The notes under the pieces: generated by a model
Database searches by the model: none
What the model saw: the letters and a program-made list of their open reading frames with translations, nothing else
What the model was told of the DNA's origin: nothing
DNA from: Fratercula arctica
Taxonomy: Eukaryota; Chordata; Aves; Charadriiformes; Alcidae
Length of the DNA stretch: 64,000 nucleotides
Assembly: GCA_947846985.1 (NCBI GenBank)
Contig: CANTUZ010000005.1
Location: 11,960,001-12,024,000, forward strand
Reading direction: 5' to 3'
Position numbers and translations under genes: made by a program
In this document: piece by piece, positions 1 through 12,200 of the stretch
Layout: each line of letters starts with the position of its first letter
Position numbering within the stretch: the first letter of the stretch is position 1

Positions 1-2955
1 AGCAAAAAAAAAAAAAGAATTTATTTAAAAAATACAGAATCCTTGGCTGAGACTGTGAGATATAACAAAGAATACTCATTTTTACTTCTGAGTTCCTGAA
101 ATTCTTTTCTTCCACCTCTCAGATATAAAGTGTTATTGCAGCAAGGGCAGGTCCCTTCTCAGTTACATCAGAGCACAGTTTTAAGGAAAGGCAGAGAGAA
201 ATGCAAGACCGCTTCTTTTAATATCACCATTCTCCTGACTGTGAGGGCCTGAGAGCCGCCTTCTGTTCCTGAAAACTGATTTTGCAGCTCAGTGTTATGA
301 TGAGTTGGAAATTAGTGTCACTTTGATTTTTCTTTTCTTCTTTCAACTGACGAAACTATTGTCTCCTTGTGAGTGTGAGGAGTTTTATCTAGTTTTGCAT
401 CACGAGATATATGCTGTCCAATCTGCTATACTTAGCCTTGCAGAAGTTGATTGGGAAGAGTACTTTGATGGACAAGACCAGAGAGACACAAATCTCTGCA
501 TAATTGAAACTTTGGAGTAGACTGGATCACTGGAATAAGGTCCAACACTGCTCTGATTTCCTTATGGTTTTTTGTCTGTAACAGATTGTAGTGTGCAAGG
601 TAGCATAATGTATGCTGCCTCATCAGACTTCATCCTGACTTGGATCTGTGTTCCAGGCTGGATCAAAACAAATTACTGAGCTGTAATGAACAGATTTTTC
701 AGCAGTTTATTACCAACTCTTCTCACAATTCTCAGCATATCCCAGATAATACCGGGATGAATATAAATGTGCAGTGCAATATTAGAGCTTCTAGGAAGCA
801 CAGTATTATTTCTACGGATGTTAAGCTTGAAAAGAAATCTCCTTCCCTCAGCCACCTGCTTCTGGCACATACCTGGGGCCATGCACCTCATCTTGGCAAA
901 ATACAGGTGGCTGCTTCAAATGTGCTCTCATATTATGGTGGGCGGCCATGTCATTCAGGTGCACTTGTCCCTAGAGGTGCAGCTCCCAGAGGCTGGCTTT
1001 CATTTCCTTTGGGTAGGGCTACATGGAAAACTGTATTCAGCAGGTGATTTCAGGCCACATGGTTGTCTCTGCTGCTCAACTATGTTTTCGTCTCTACAGC
1101 GCCAAATAGTCATCTCTAGATTACTTGTGTTGCTCAACTGTGAGGCCTACGATGAATCACTTAATAAAGACAGTAATTGTTCTACAAAAACTACATTATA
1201 ATTACAGTACCAGTGCAATAAATAATGTCTCCATTTAAAAATGATGCTCTCCAATCCATGACTACGTATTGCTCACTGTGCTTTACCTTTCATTGCCGTT
1301 TTCCTTTTTTAAGAAGTACCTAGCTTCATCTAGTATTCTGCTGTGTGATATGCATCATGTAGGGGTAGAGACGCAGACACCATATGCCCAAACTGACCTG
1401 GTATCCAGGCTAGCCAAGAAGTAATATGCTGTGTATCACATTCTCTAATATGATGGAGTTGATGTCTAATGAAATCTCCTTGATTTTTTTCATGACTTGA
1501 GTTTCTAAGCAAATTTAATACAACCTGTTCCCGTTCTTTGCAATATTTAGGCACTGGAAGTCAATTCTTTCGTTGGGACATTTTATGCATAAGCGTGTAA
1601 GAGCAAGCATCTACAGGAACAGGAGAGGTTACTTTCAACTCCAGAAATAGCAGCAGGAGTTAGGATCATTTGAGCTACCTGTTTATCTTAAACACGCTAA
1701 GTAGAGCATGGTCTTGTGTCCTTATATTACTAATTTTGTTCCAGAGGACGTAATGCTACTGTGAGCCAAACTCATATGCTGCAGCATCATGTGATGACAG
1801 GGCTGGGTAAATCACTGTTTCTGTGCCTATGCACAGAGTCAAAGCCTTATTCTCCATTGGCTTTTTTAGCAACTGCATCTTCAGTGATGTGAGATAAGAT
1901 CTAATCTCCCAGCTGAGATGGTTCTGAGCAGCAAAGTCTACCTATTTAGGATTTCTTTTCATTCTAAAGGAGAAACCATTACTGTAACTTCTAAAATCTT
2001 GAAATGGTTTGTTTTCCACTGAACTGATGGGATATTCACTGTGCAGGGACAGGAGTTAGACCCTGACGAGACGGGACGGAGACTTATCTCAGTATCCTCT
2101 CCCAGGAGGTATTTTTGTCACCACATCATCTGCACAAATATCTAGTTATTTGTGTTACATGAGTGCAAGAAAATCCCCAACTATTGGAAACTGTATCTGA
2201 AGCATCCATTGTTGGTAAACTGTAACGAGCCACAGAAAACAGGTCTTTGATTGGAGGATTATCCTCTTGACTCTGATGAATTAGTTTCTCTACTCACCTC
2301 TATTTGTCTCTAATTTGGTGTGTTATTTTAACTTCTAAGATTTTTACTCTTGTCTGTGGCTGTGTAATAACATTTGTAAAATACTAAACATATTATTAAA
2401 TAAATACTAATGGAGTTCTGTTGCCTTGAGCTAGAAGCTGACAGATGAGTTCAAAATATGAATGCATTTTGAATCTTAGAAGCAACACTGTATTTTCTCA
2501 AGCATTTTTGTATGTATTTTTGCAAGCAGATATTTTCTTGCAAAGCTATTTGTTTGCTCCACAAGAAAATAAAGCCAGGCTGGTTGATGCAAGACTTGAC
2601 AGCATCCTTTCTGAGCAGCTTGGTCACTTTATCTGTGATTTTTGAAAGATTCATTTACTGTGCCCCAGAGTCATATTCTTAAATTCACGTTAGGATAAAT
2701 AATGCTTCTTTTTGGTGTGTGTTCAATCATTCCCAATTGAAGTGTGCTCTTAAGGGACCAGATTGCATTTGGAGGGCAAACTGGAATCACATTGCTTATC
2801 CAAGAGACCAAACAGAAACTGTGTTGGTAACTGCCTTATAGTGGAAACAAAATGTGAGTGTAAGGCTGGCATTTCTCACCATTACCTGGGCTCTGCTTCT
2901 GGGTTGTCCTTGCACAAGCAGTACTCATAGTTATGGAAGCCCCTACAAATCCATT

Positions 2956-2983
2956 GCAATCAATTAGATGCAATCAATTAGAT
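2956..2983. repeat. Perfect 14-bp tandem duplication
   Basis: The 14-mer gcaatcaattagat occurs twice back to back, at 2956-2969 and 2970-2983, without mismatch. This is a local duplication, most likely from replication slippage, in otherwise unique intronic sequence. Confidence 0.9.
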
Positions 2984-3024
2984 CCGGCATTAGATGGTTC
3001 AAGTCTAATTTTCAGTAGGCTTCT

Positions 3025-3262
3025 TAAAGGCCTATTCCAATTCCTACTGAAGTCAGCAGAAGATTTTCTTTCAAGAGCAAGCCTGTAGCAATCATTTTGT
3101 CTTTTAAAGCAGCCCACGTGTTTGATAAAGCTTCCAAATATCTGTTATCACGAAGGTGCTTGTACCACTTTTAGGGATGCCTGAACAGATATTCGGTGAT
3201 TTGCCTCAGGTCACAGACTAAGTCATCATCAGAGTCAAGGGAATGTAAGCCCACGCCTTAAC
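3025..3262 (+). repeat. Ancient amniote SINE/LINE-tail relics
   Basis: Two diverged motifs lie close together. Around 3027-3072 there is a 'ccaattcctactgaagtca' type segment typical of old amniote LINE 3' ends. Around 3195-3262 there is a MIR-like core, with 'gatttgcctcaggtcacaga' followed by a degraded remainder. The middle is not recognisable. The family is not assigned; the call rests on recalled consensus style only. Confidence 0.45.
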
Positions 3263-5654
3263 TTGGAGTAATTATGTATGTCACAAAGACTTTGTGTTTG
3301 CAGCTGAATTTGTGTTCACAGGGATGTAATGGCCCTGTTAAATGGGTAAGAGGAGATTTTGTTAGAAGGTAATAGCTCTTTAAGGGAAAAGGAATGGGTC
3401 TTGCTCCCACTAAGTGATATATCAAGACTTTACATCAGCTGACCCAGGAGGAAAATTGCGTTTATAGTTCGGACTGTGTATGGCACACTACTTTTATATG
3501 GTATATTGTCATAGTGAAATTAGTTGTATTTGCAATAAAATAACATTATAATAGATGTATATGCTTCATTTCCTGTTAGTCTGGTGGTTTGTTTATAGAA
3601 CTTACAGGAAGCTGATGCTTTTTCTGTCGGTAGAGAACTAGAGGAATCCTTCTTCTTGCCATCCTCTTGTTCTGACTCTTGCAGCACAGCAGAGCTTTGG
3701 CTCCGCCAGCGTAGTTGTCGGAATGGCTGCCCCATACCCACTGTCTCAGAACACCTCCAGTTCAGAAGTAAACCTTTACATTGTAACTTTTTTTTAAACT
3801 GCAGGGTTAATTTTAATGTTAATCAGTTTGTGATTTACCGTGCTGCCTCACAAACTGTTGTGTTAGGAAAATTGAGAGGCTGGTGTGCCAAGAGGTAGAA
3901 ACGATTAGGAGGGAACAAGGAAAGTAAAGGGGTTTCTCAGCGAGCTGCTGGATTGTGGGACTGTTTGCACAGAGAATGAGCAGTGGGATGTGTCATGTGT
4001 GCACGGCATCTCTTTGTCCTTGCTGCCGGGTCCCCTTTCATGGCACTCCACTGAGCAAAGTAGATTCCCTAAATTCCCTTCAGGAAAAGGAATGTAGATG
4101 TCCCCCATTTTTTCACTTGCTGTGGTCTTAAAGCCTTGTTTTTAACTTGATTTTAATAAGTAGGCCATAGTCCATCCCAGTAGGGGATGATTTGCTGTAC
4201 AGAAGAAATCCTTAGTGTATGATCACAGGTGCTGTTCAACAGTATTAGGTTGATGATGTGTGAAGGGAAGGGCTGAGAAGTACAAGAATAAGAATATTCT
4301 TAGTTGCTACTTTTAGATAACATTTAAATACTGCTTTTTAAGAGAGTGATTTGTCTTTAACTTTACATTAAGACTTTAAATAGACGTGTCTATTTTATTT
4401 TTATCCATATTGTGAATTCAGAAGAGACCTTTTCTAGTCTGAACTCTGCAAGAAAAATTTGTAAAGATTGACCAAATGTTAGTTCTTACAAGATGTAGCC
4501 AATGCTTTTCATAGCCCACACTTTCACCAAGATAAAAATGATTCTTTGTCAGTGTAAGTACAGTGCAAGTACTTGCCTAGTGCCCTGTGTAACCAGTAGT
4601 GCCTTCTCAGTGTGGCCAGAATTATTGCCTCATTGTGTTAACCTGAATTCCAAGATGACACAGACTAAAATTCTCCATTTCCAGAGTTGTCATTCCATAA
4701 GGAAAAAAAAAAAAAAACCTCTGTCGAGAATAAAATAAGTAAATTGTCATGCCTCCAAATGGGTGTCAGTCATGACATCAACAGAAACTGGCTTTCTGTG
4801 GCTTTTTCTGGTTTTGTGTCAAACCTGCAGTGGAATAATTGGTTCCCTCCCCCCCCCCGCCTTTTGCCCACGAATGCCTCAGCAGGTAACCTGCAGCTAC
4901 AGCATGTGCAATTATACAGACAACATTACCAGTGAATCATTTTTGTGTTTTTGCTCTTTCTGGGGAGAGAACATTTTATTAGCTGCTCCCACAGGAAAGC
5001 AAATGATTGATACATCATCAGCTAACACATGGCATCACTATTCCCTACAAGTAAGGAAGATGAGGCGCTTGGAGATTTCTCACAGATGTTTTTTTCTCTG
5101 GTTGTGCCTGTGTGGTTGTGCGTTGCCAACTGGGCAGTAATATAGACATCGTGATGTTTTATGATAGGAAATTGTTATTTATAGTGGTATGGAAAGAAGT
5201 AAAACAGTTTAAGTCAATATGCACTTAAAAATCAGTGGACTCGGGTGAGATGCAAATTAATTAGTGCTTTATTATAAGATAGCCTTATGTTTAATATCTT
5301 TCTGCACTTCAAGTCACGGCATGGTAGCAATGCCATTGTAGCTTCTGATATTACAGTTCTTCATGGCCTAGTCTCTGAAGATTCCATATTTGTTTTAACA
5401 TGATACTGAGGTGAGATCTTTCTAGAACTTAATTTCATGGAGAGTTTTTAGTACTGCAAGACTGATTTAGTAATCTAACAAAGATAGAGGAAGACCAGTG
5501 TGGGAGAGCAAGAGATTGTTGTGGTGTAACAGAACTGAGTAGATGACTGGGATGGATTCACCAGGATGGATCCAGCACGTTTGGGTCAAAACTGCAAAGG
5601 CCAGATACCTTTGCATGTGTCATAGCACCTTGTGTCTTAAGTCAAGCAAGCGGG

Positions 5655-7573
5655 GCAAAAGACCAGCTTGACTGAACAGGGAACTCCTTGTGGAGCTCAA
5701 GAGGGAAAAAAAAAATTATGATCTCTGCAAGCAAGGTCAGGCTTCACAGGCAGATTACAGAGCTTTGGTTTGTATATGCAGGGAGAAGACACGAAAGGCC
5801 AAAGCTCAATTACAGTTGAAACTGGACAGCGTTGTTCAGATAACAAGAAGGGCTTTTTAAAGTACATTAATAGCAAGAGGAGGCTTAAAGAAAACATTGG
5901 AAAGATACTTGTTGAAGATGGTCATCTGACTAATAGGGTTGAAGAAAAAGCAGAGGCATTCAGTGCTTTTTTTGTCTCAGTCTTTAATAATACTCATAGA
6001 CTTTGGACTGTCTGGTCCCCTGAGTCAGAGGAGCGTTCCCTTGAGTGTGGGAACGGTGACTTTCCATTTGTGGACACTGGAATTGTAAGGAACCAGCTGT
6101 TATCAGCTGAATGTTCACAAGTCCGTGGGGCCTGATGGGATTCATCCCAGAGTACTGAAGGATCTAGTGGATGTTATGGCAGGACCACTCTTGATCATCT
6201 ACCAAAGATCTTGGGAGTCTGGGGAGGTCCCTGCTGACTGGAAGCTAGCCAATGTTATTCCAGTTTACAAGTGCATGAGGGAAGACCCAGGGAACTACAA
6301 GCCTGTTAGTCTAACCTCAGTTCCGGGAAAAATTATGGAGAAGATTATACTAGGTACTGTTGAAAGGCATTTAAAGAATAATGCAGTCATCAGGCTGCCA
6401 TCAGGCTGTCAACATGGGTTCACAAAGGGAAAGTCCTGTTTAAGGTCACCTGCCTAGTGGATGAAGGGAAGGCAGTGGAAGTAGTTTTTCTGGATTTCAG
6501 TAAGGCTGTCCCTCACAGCATCCTTCTGGGCAAGTTGTCCAACTGTGGGATGAGCAGGTTCACGGTGCAGTGGGTGAAGGACCTGGCTGAAGGGCAGAGC
6601 TCAAAGGGTTGTAGTGAATGGGGCTACATCTGGCTAGTGACCAGTCACCAGTGGCGTTCCTCAGGGTTCAGTTCTAGGTCCAGTTCTGTTCAATATATTT
6701 GTCAACAATCTGGATGCAAGAGTTGAATTATTAGCATGCTAAGTTGTTGTTGTGTTGAAACATTAGCAAGTTTCCTGATGATACCAAACTGGGAGGTCCT
6801 GTTGGCTCTCTTGAGAGATGAAATGCCTTGCAGAGGGTTCTAGATAGGTTGGAACATTGGTCAGTGATTAATGGGATGAAATTTAACAAGCCCAGATGCT
6901 GAATTCTGCACCTAAGATGGAGTAACGCCAGGCACAAGTATAAATGGGAAGAGGAGTGGCTGGAGAGGTGCCCTGCAGAAAGGGATCTGGGGGTCCTGGT
7001 CCACATCAGGCTCAGTACGAGTCAGCAGTGTGACCTGGCAGCCAAGAGAGCAAACCGCATCCTGGGGTACATCAAACCCAGCATCACCAGCCGGTCAAAA
7101 GAGCCCATTGTCCCACTGTATTCAGTGCTGGGGTGGCCTCACCTTGAGTGCTGTGTGCAGTGCTGGGCCTCACCATTTAAGAAGGATGGGAAGGTCCTTG
7201 AGTGTGTCCAGAGGAGAACAACAAAGCTGGTGAAAGGTCTGGAAGGAATGTCCTGTGAGGAGTGGCTAAGGACTTTGGGTTTGTCTGGTTTGGAGAAAAG
7301 GAGACTGAGGGGCGACCTCATTGCTCCCTACAGCTTCCTGAGGAGGGGAAGTGGAGAGGGAGGTGCTGTGCTCTTCTCCCTGTATCCAGCAATAGGACAT
7401 GTGGGAATGGTTCAGAACTGTGCCAGCAGAGGTTTAGACTGGACGTTAGGAAGCATTTCTTTACCAAGAGGGTGGCCAAACACTGGAACAGGCTTCCTAG
7501 AGAGGTGGTCGATGCCCCAAGCTCATCAGTATTTAACAGGCATTTGGACAATGCCCTTAATGACATGCTTTAA
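5655..7573 (+). pseudogene. CR1 ORF2 reverse transcriptase, decayed
   Basis: This is the coding part of the CR1 copy. In a live element it would be a reverse transcriptase that copies CR1 RNA at the target site. Open segments in different frames (about 5770-6135, 6125-6457, 6457-6726, and a C-terminal piece ending at 7573) show that several frameshifts break it. The catalytic box normally written [YF]ADD reads F-P-D-D here (codons at 6771-6782), so the conserved alanine codon is changed to proline; this is a further sign of decay. The last about 45 codons before the stop near 7571 are well preserved. The copy cannot make an active protein. Its age looks moderate: the peptide segments are easy to read but interrupted. 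Confidence 0.88.
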
Positions 7574-7651
7574 CTTCTGGTCAGCCCTGAATTGGTCAAG
7601 CAGTTGGACAAGATGATCATTCTAGGTTCCTTCCAACTGAAACTACTCCTA

Positions 7652-7691
7652 TCCTGTCCTGTCCTGTCCTGTTCTGTTCTGTTCTGTTTTG
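7652..7691 (+). repeat. Pentanucleotide tail of the CR1 copy
   Basis: Four tcctg units (7652-7671) are followed by three ttctg units (7672-7686) and one ttttg. The array replaces the usual octamer-type (ATTCTATG) CR1 end. Because it abuts the CR1 3' end, it most likely arose from the element's tail and then expanded and diverged by slippage. Confidence 0.9.
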
Positions 7692-9172
7692 GCTTGGTAT
7701 TCTGGTACTGATGAAGTCTTTAGGATTAGTGCAAGATTAAGACTGATCAAGCTCAGTACGGCTGTGGTAAGGGAGAGAAGTAAAAACATAGAAGATGGGA
7801 AGTGCACAAAGTTGCTCCATGAATACTAAACCAGTGGTGATCTGGTTACTCAGTTTGCTGCTTTTTAAGATTAAAAGTGATTTCTTCCTATTCATGACTT
7901 AAACTTGGCAGTGTAGTGTATGTGTCAGTTATTTGCTGTGCCCAGCAATGACAGACACATTTGAAAGAGAACTGAATGAAGCCATATGCCTTCAGTGACC
8001 CTTGAAGCACGTTATCTCCTAGTAACACAAGGCATAGAGGAGTTCCTGCAATTGTAAACCAGCAACACAACGTACATAGTTTAACAATACATTGTAAAAG
8101 TTTCACAGCTCACGAAGATACGTGCAAAATTAATCCCTGCAGAACAAAACAATTTAAAAAGTACATAATGAAGCAATCAGCTAAAAGAGGAAGGAAACTA
8201 CTGACAATTTAATATGGGAAGAATCTTTTCATGTATTACGTTTTCAATGAGAGTGTTTTATAAAGGCACAATTAATGTAAAATGAGGCCTATGAGGCAAT
8301 TAACAATGACTTCAAAAGTAAGATTTAAGGGATAATTTACATTTTAAAAATAGAGAGCAGCTAGTTATGTTAAAGCCTTTTATTTCCTTTTAAAAAGTAT
8401 TTTAGATTGTGGGGGTGTGTTTTTGTAGGTTGATTACAGTTTCACATTAAGATTATCAGCTTCATTATGGAAAAAAAAAGCTATTCTCGCACACAAATAG
8501 ATAGTTTACCTAAAATTATGATGGGCTTGTATGAGGATGAGAAGTAGAATAGTCTTCAAAAACCTCACAGAGTTTCAGTAAAATATATGAAGGAATTAAA
8601 AATAAAATCTCTCTCTTCAGTCTCTAATTTCTCTGTGCATACTGTTCTGAGCTATGAGTACAGGCAGTCACCTCTTCAAACTAAGTTACGCCCTGATTTC
8701 CCACTCTGCAGGGCTACATGCCAATGGCATGATTCTCTTTTCCAGCCCATTCAGCATCTAGAGGCAGGGAGTGAACCATAATCATAGCTTCAGTAACCAG
8801 TGTATTTTCTTTCTCTCCTGTCCACCTATATTCTGATTTTTCTAATCCTGAGTTTACGTGACTCAGGCCAGAATTCTGTGTTTAATTCTACTGTTTGGGC
8901 AGGCTTCTTCTGTGAGACGAAGCTGTTTGGGACCAGTGGAATAAGGAAAGCTGTGCATGGTTTCTTGCTGAATTTGGGGAAAGTTAGCTAAATCCATCAG
9001 TACTTATTGTCACTACTGCGATTATTTAGTGAAGATTATGACCTAATCTTTAGTGGAGATATGACCTAAATAAAGATTAACGTGTTTAATTCAGTGTGTA
9101 TAGTTTCTGGGTTTACAGAGACAGATACCCAAATGTACGTGACAATCCAAAAACTTTCAGGGTGCAATTCAA

Positions 9173-9232
9173 AACCCACTGATTGCTTCTGGAAACATGA
9201 ACGTTGATTTCAGTGACCTTTGTGTCTGACCA
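9173..9232 (+). repeat. Ancient LINE 3'-end relic
   Basis: The order 'cccactga ... tggaaac ... ttgatttcagtgacctttg ... tctgacc' follows an old amniote repeat pattern in which a TGAAGTCAATGG-like word is followed by its near-inverse. It is strongly diverged, and the family cannot be named from the sequence alone. Confidence 0.4.
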
Positions 9233-12200
9233 TTCTCACTGTCCTTTCTTCAGTCACCTCTCAAGACAGCAAAATAAAAAGGCAGACCCAAAATGAACAC
9301 AAACTTAGCTAGCTCGTGGTATAGAATAAAAATAGTTTATTCATACCTGCCTGTAAAGCATCAAGCTCATTATTGGTTATCAGTAAACAATTAATAGTAA
9401 TGACAAAGGCTAACAAGATTCACAAATATTGCATTAAATTGTTCCCCAAAATATATTTTAAAGATATTGGTGACTATTTTTTTGTATCCACTGTAGTAAT
9501 TAATTCACACTGACTATTTTTTTATCTTCAGGGCATCTTTAATGAGTTCTTCAAATTTTGTCATTCGCAGACTTAACAGAAGCTAGAAATTACTTCCGCC
9601 TTTTGAGAAATCACTTAATTATTAAAAAGTTTTGTTTGCAGACCAAATGAAATGATGATTTCAAACAAGGTCACATCAATTCTAGGAGAAACTGCATGAT
9701 CTGTGTAAATTTAATGAATGCAGTACATGCTAAGAAACTGCTTAGCATCACGTAGGGTTTATTTTTTTTATTAGATTAAGCTTCCACAACATGAAAAGAA
9801 CATTCAGTGATTAAAGAGATAAGAAACACTTTTAATGAAGAAGTGTTGTATCATTTTATAATGAAGTATAAATTAAATATTTCAGAGAGGGATCAGCTTC
9901 AGAATTGTAATTGTTTTGATTAAATATGCAAATTCAAATATGTTTAAATGCAATTGAAAAGATTTTACTAAAGGATGTGTATATAAAAATAAAACTAAAG
10001 AGAAATGGAGACCCTTTGTCTAGTGAAACAGATTTTTCAGATGTGCATGCAATATGCCTTAAAAAGAGTTATGACCAGGTTGATCTACACGTTTCCAAGG
10101 ATGTGTGTCACCTGTCTCTGCTGCACGCTGAAGGCTGTGCAAATGCTGTCACTACTGCCGTCGTTTTGGTGGGACTGAGAGAGGGATGACAGCACAGCGG
10201 CATTAGGGCTGATGCCTTTGCAGAATGCTTAAGGAAGCTGTTTGGCACGTTACTGCTTCTGTAGCTGCCTCACTTGTGCCATCCCACTGGACTGCCCAGT
10301 ACTTCCATCCTTTACTCCTTTACCAGAGTAGAAGTTGCAGCTGATCTGTGGTGCCACCACCTGTGTCCTCTCTGCAGTTTTACGTGTTCCCTGCTTTGTT
10401 GGCGCTTCCAATGGGAAGCACGTGTTTTCTATTTGCTCCGTGGGGCTACTTCAACCTTGGTGAACATATATTCACACCCATGCAGGGCCACAATTACAGC
10501 TTACAAGTAAATGTACCTTCAGTAAATTAGCCGTAAGAAGTGCTTAAAGCTTGAACAAATTCTCAACATAAATCCTAACAATTTAAGATTTAAAAGGGAC
10601 ATTCCCCCCACTCTTCCCTCCCCCCACCCCCCAACTTGATTAGCTGTATTCATTTAATGTTCCTACCATCTCCCACTTGTTTTGCTTACTTTAGGTCATA
10701 GGCTTCGCTGACTTTGGTCTTTCAGCTTTTTAACTGGTACAAGTTGCCTTGGGCACTGCTACTGTCCCTTTACACCTTTAATTTTTTAGTGGAATTTTAC
10801 TACCTTTTGCTAGTGATGAAGAAACCCTTCAAGAGGAGGAAGCCCTCTAAGCCCTGCTTGGGGCTATACCAAATATATGAACCTCCTCAGGAAATTCAAG
10901 AATAAAGAGCCCTTTCTAAGGTACTCTGGGAAAGGAGCATGAAAACACAGTGAAGTGGATTCTGAGAGCTCTTTGGAAGGGAAACTCCAGTTGGTCTTTT
11001 TCTAAAAGACTGTTTGTTTGAAGTGAATCTGCAGGACCAGAACCTCAAGAAATTCCTCCAAAGAAAAGCAAACCTTTTACATTGCTGGGGCTACAGCAAC
11101 CATGAGAAGTGCTCCCAAAGATACGCCCTCTCTCACACTTGAAAACTTTCTAAGGTCTTTGCCTTAAGGCAAACCCTGAGACCCATTGGTACAGTTTTGC
11201 AGTTGATGCTTTCACAGAATGAAGCGTGAATTGCTATTTATTGTATCACAATGATGGAAGCATATGGAGTATATGTATGTTTAAGGATTTGGCAGGAAAT
11301 TGAGACTATTGCTAGCAATTTCCACCTCTTGGTATCTTAGGTAAAACATCTTCATGGGCAACAGGAAAAGCTGCTGCATTTCCTTTTAACCATAGTTTAG
11401 GAAATTCATCAGGTTTCTTACTTGCAATTTGTATAAGTGGGATTGTCATTAAGTATTACTGATTGCAGTAATGCTTAGAGATATAATGTCTTATTTCAAA
11501 CCATTCCATGTGGTTAAAAAAAGTCTTTGAAGCTCTTTTATCTTTAGAGTTCCTACTAAAGTCACGGCTGATAATTTGGAAAAAGCTTCACTGATTTTAA
11601 GCCTTTGTATTTATTTATAGCCATCACATAAGATAACAGTGCTGGAGAACTAGAAAGATGCTATTCACTATGGATGAAGCTTGAATAAAGATTCCTAGTG
11701 ACAGCAAAAAAAGAGCTGTGAAATTCACAGGGAAACATGAAGACGTGAGGAATTGACCCCTCAATTGCTATTCCTATTTCTTAACTATAAAGACAGTCTC
11801 TTGTCTACAGGAATTTTATTAGATGAAGAACAAACTGCTCTAAAAGGCTTTGCAATTTCCCTCTGAGTTGAGTCTTTAAGAAAATATATTTCTTAGTATT
11901 AAAATATTAATTTAAAAAAATCTAAAAATTGTCTTTGACCAAAAGGTGTTGGTTCAGAGTAATTAATGAGTCTCTCCTGTGCACTTCTGGTGTGAGATTT
12001 ACATCTTCATAGATGTCTTGAAAAACCATCCAGCCATCCACGATGGCTCCAACGCAATGGTTGGAGTACCAGGGGTTTGTTTACGTGAGTAAAGGAGATG
12101 GGGGGAACTAGGAGTGGTCAGATTCAAGTGGACAGTTTGTCTAAGAGGGAAAGAAAGAAAAAATGGATGGGTGTTTTTGACCGAGCTGCAAGAAATTCCC

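Larger units (their letters stand above)
5590..7691 (+). mobile_element. CR1 non-LTR retrotransposon, 5'-truncated
   Basis: A sense-orientation CR1 copy covers the second half of the reverse transcriptase ORF2 and a short 3' UTR. Recognisable CR1 peptide segments occur in order: SDNKKGFLKYINSKRR and an ILVEDGHLTNRVEEKAEAF-like stretch (about 5837-5965), GPDGIHPRVLKDL (about 6128), a VFLDFSKA box (about 6485), an FxDDTKLG catalytic box (about 6771-6791) and the C-terminal HWNRLPREVVDAPSSSVF (about 7480-7535). The 3' end carries the CR1 hallmark ggttccttccaactgaaac (7625-7643) followed by a short tandem tail. The 5' boundary is uncertain; similarity is clear from about 5640 and probable from about 5590. 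Absence of the first half of ORF2 and of ORF1 is normal, because most CR1 copies are 5' truncated. It lies in the same orientation as GALNT18. Confidence 0.93.

Noticed and set aside
640..1201. Overlapping 135- and 144-codon ORFs in two frames
   Set aside because: Neither matches a family I know. Overlap in two frames suggests a stop-poor stretch rather than a gene.
4763..5140. 125-codon ORF with a hydrophobic, signal-peptide-like N terminus
   Set aside because: It runs through a C homopolymer and lacks any known domain or supporting splice sites; probably chance.
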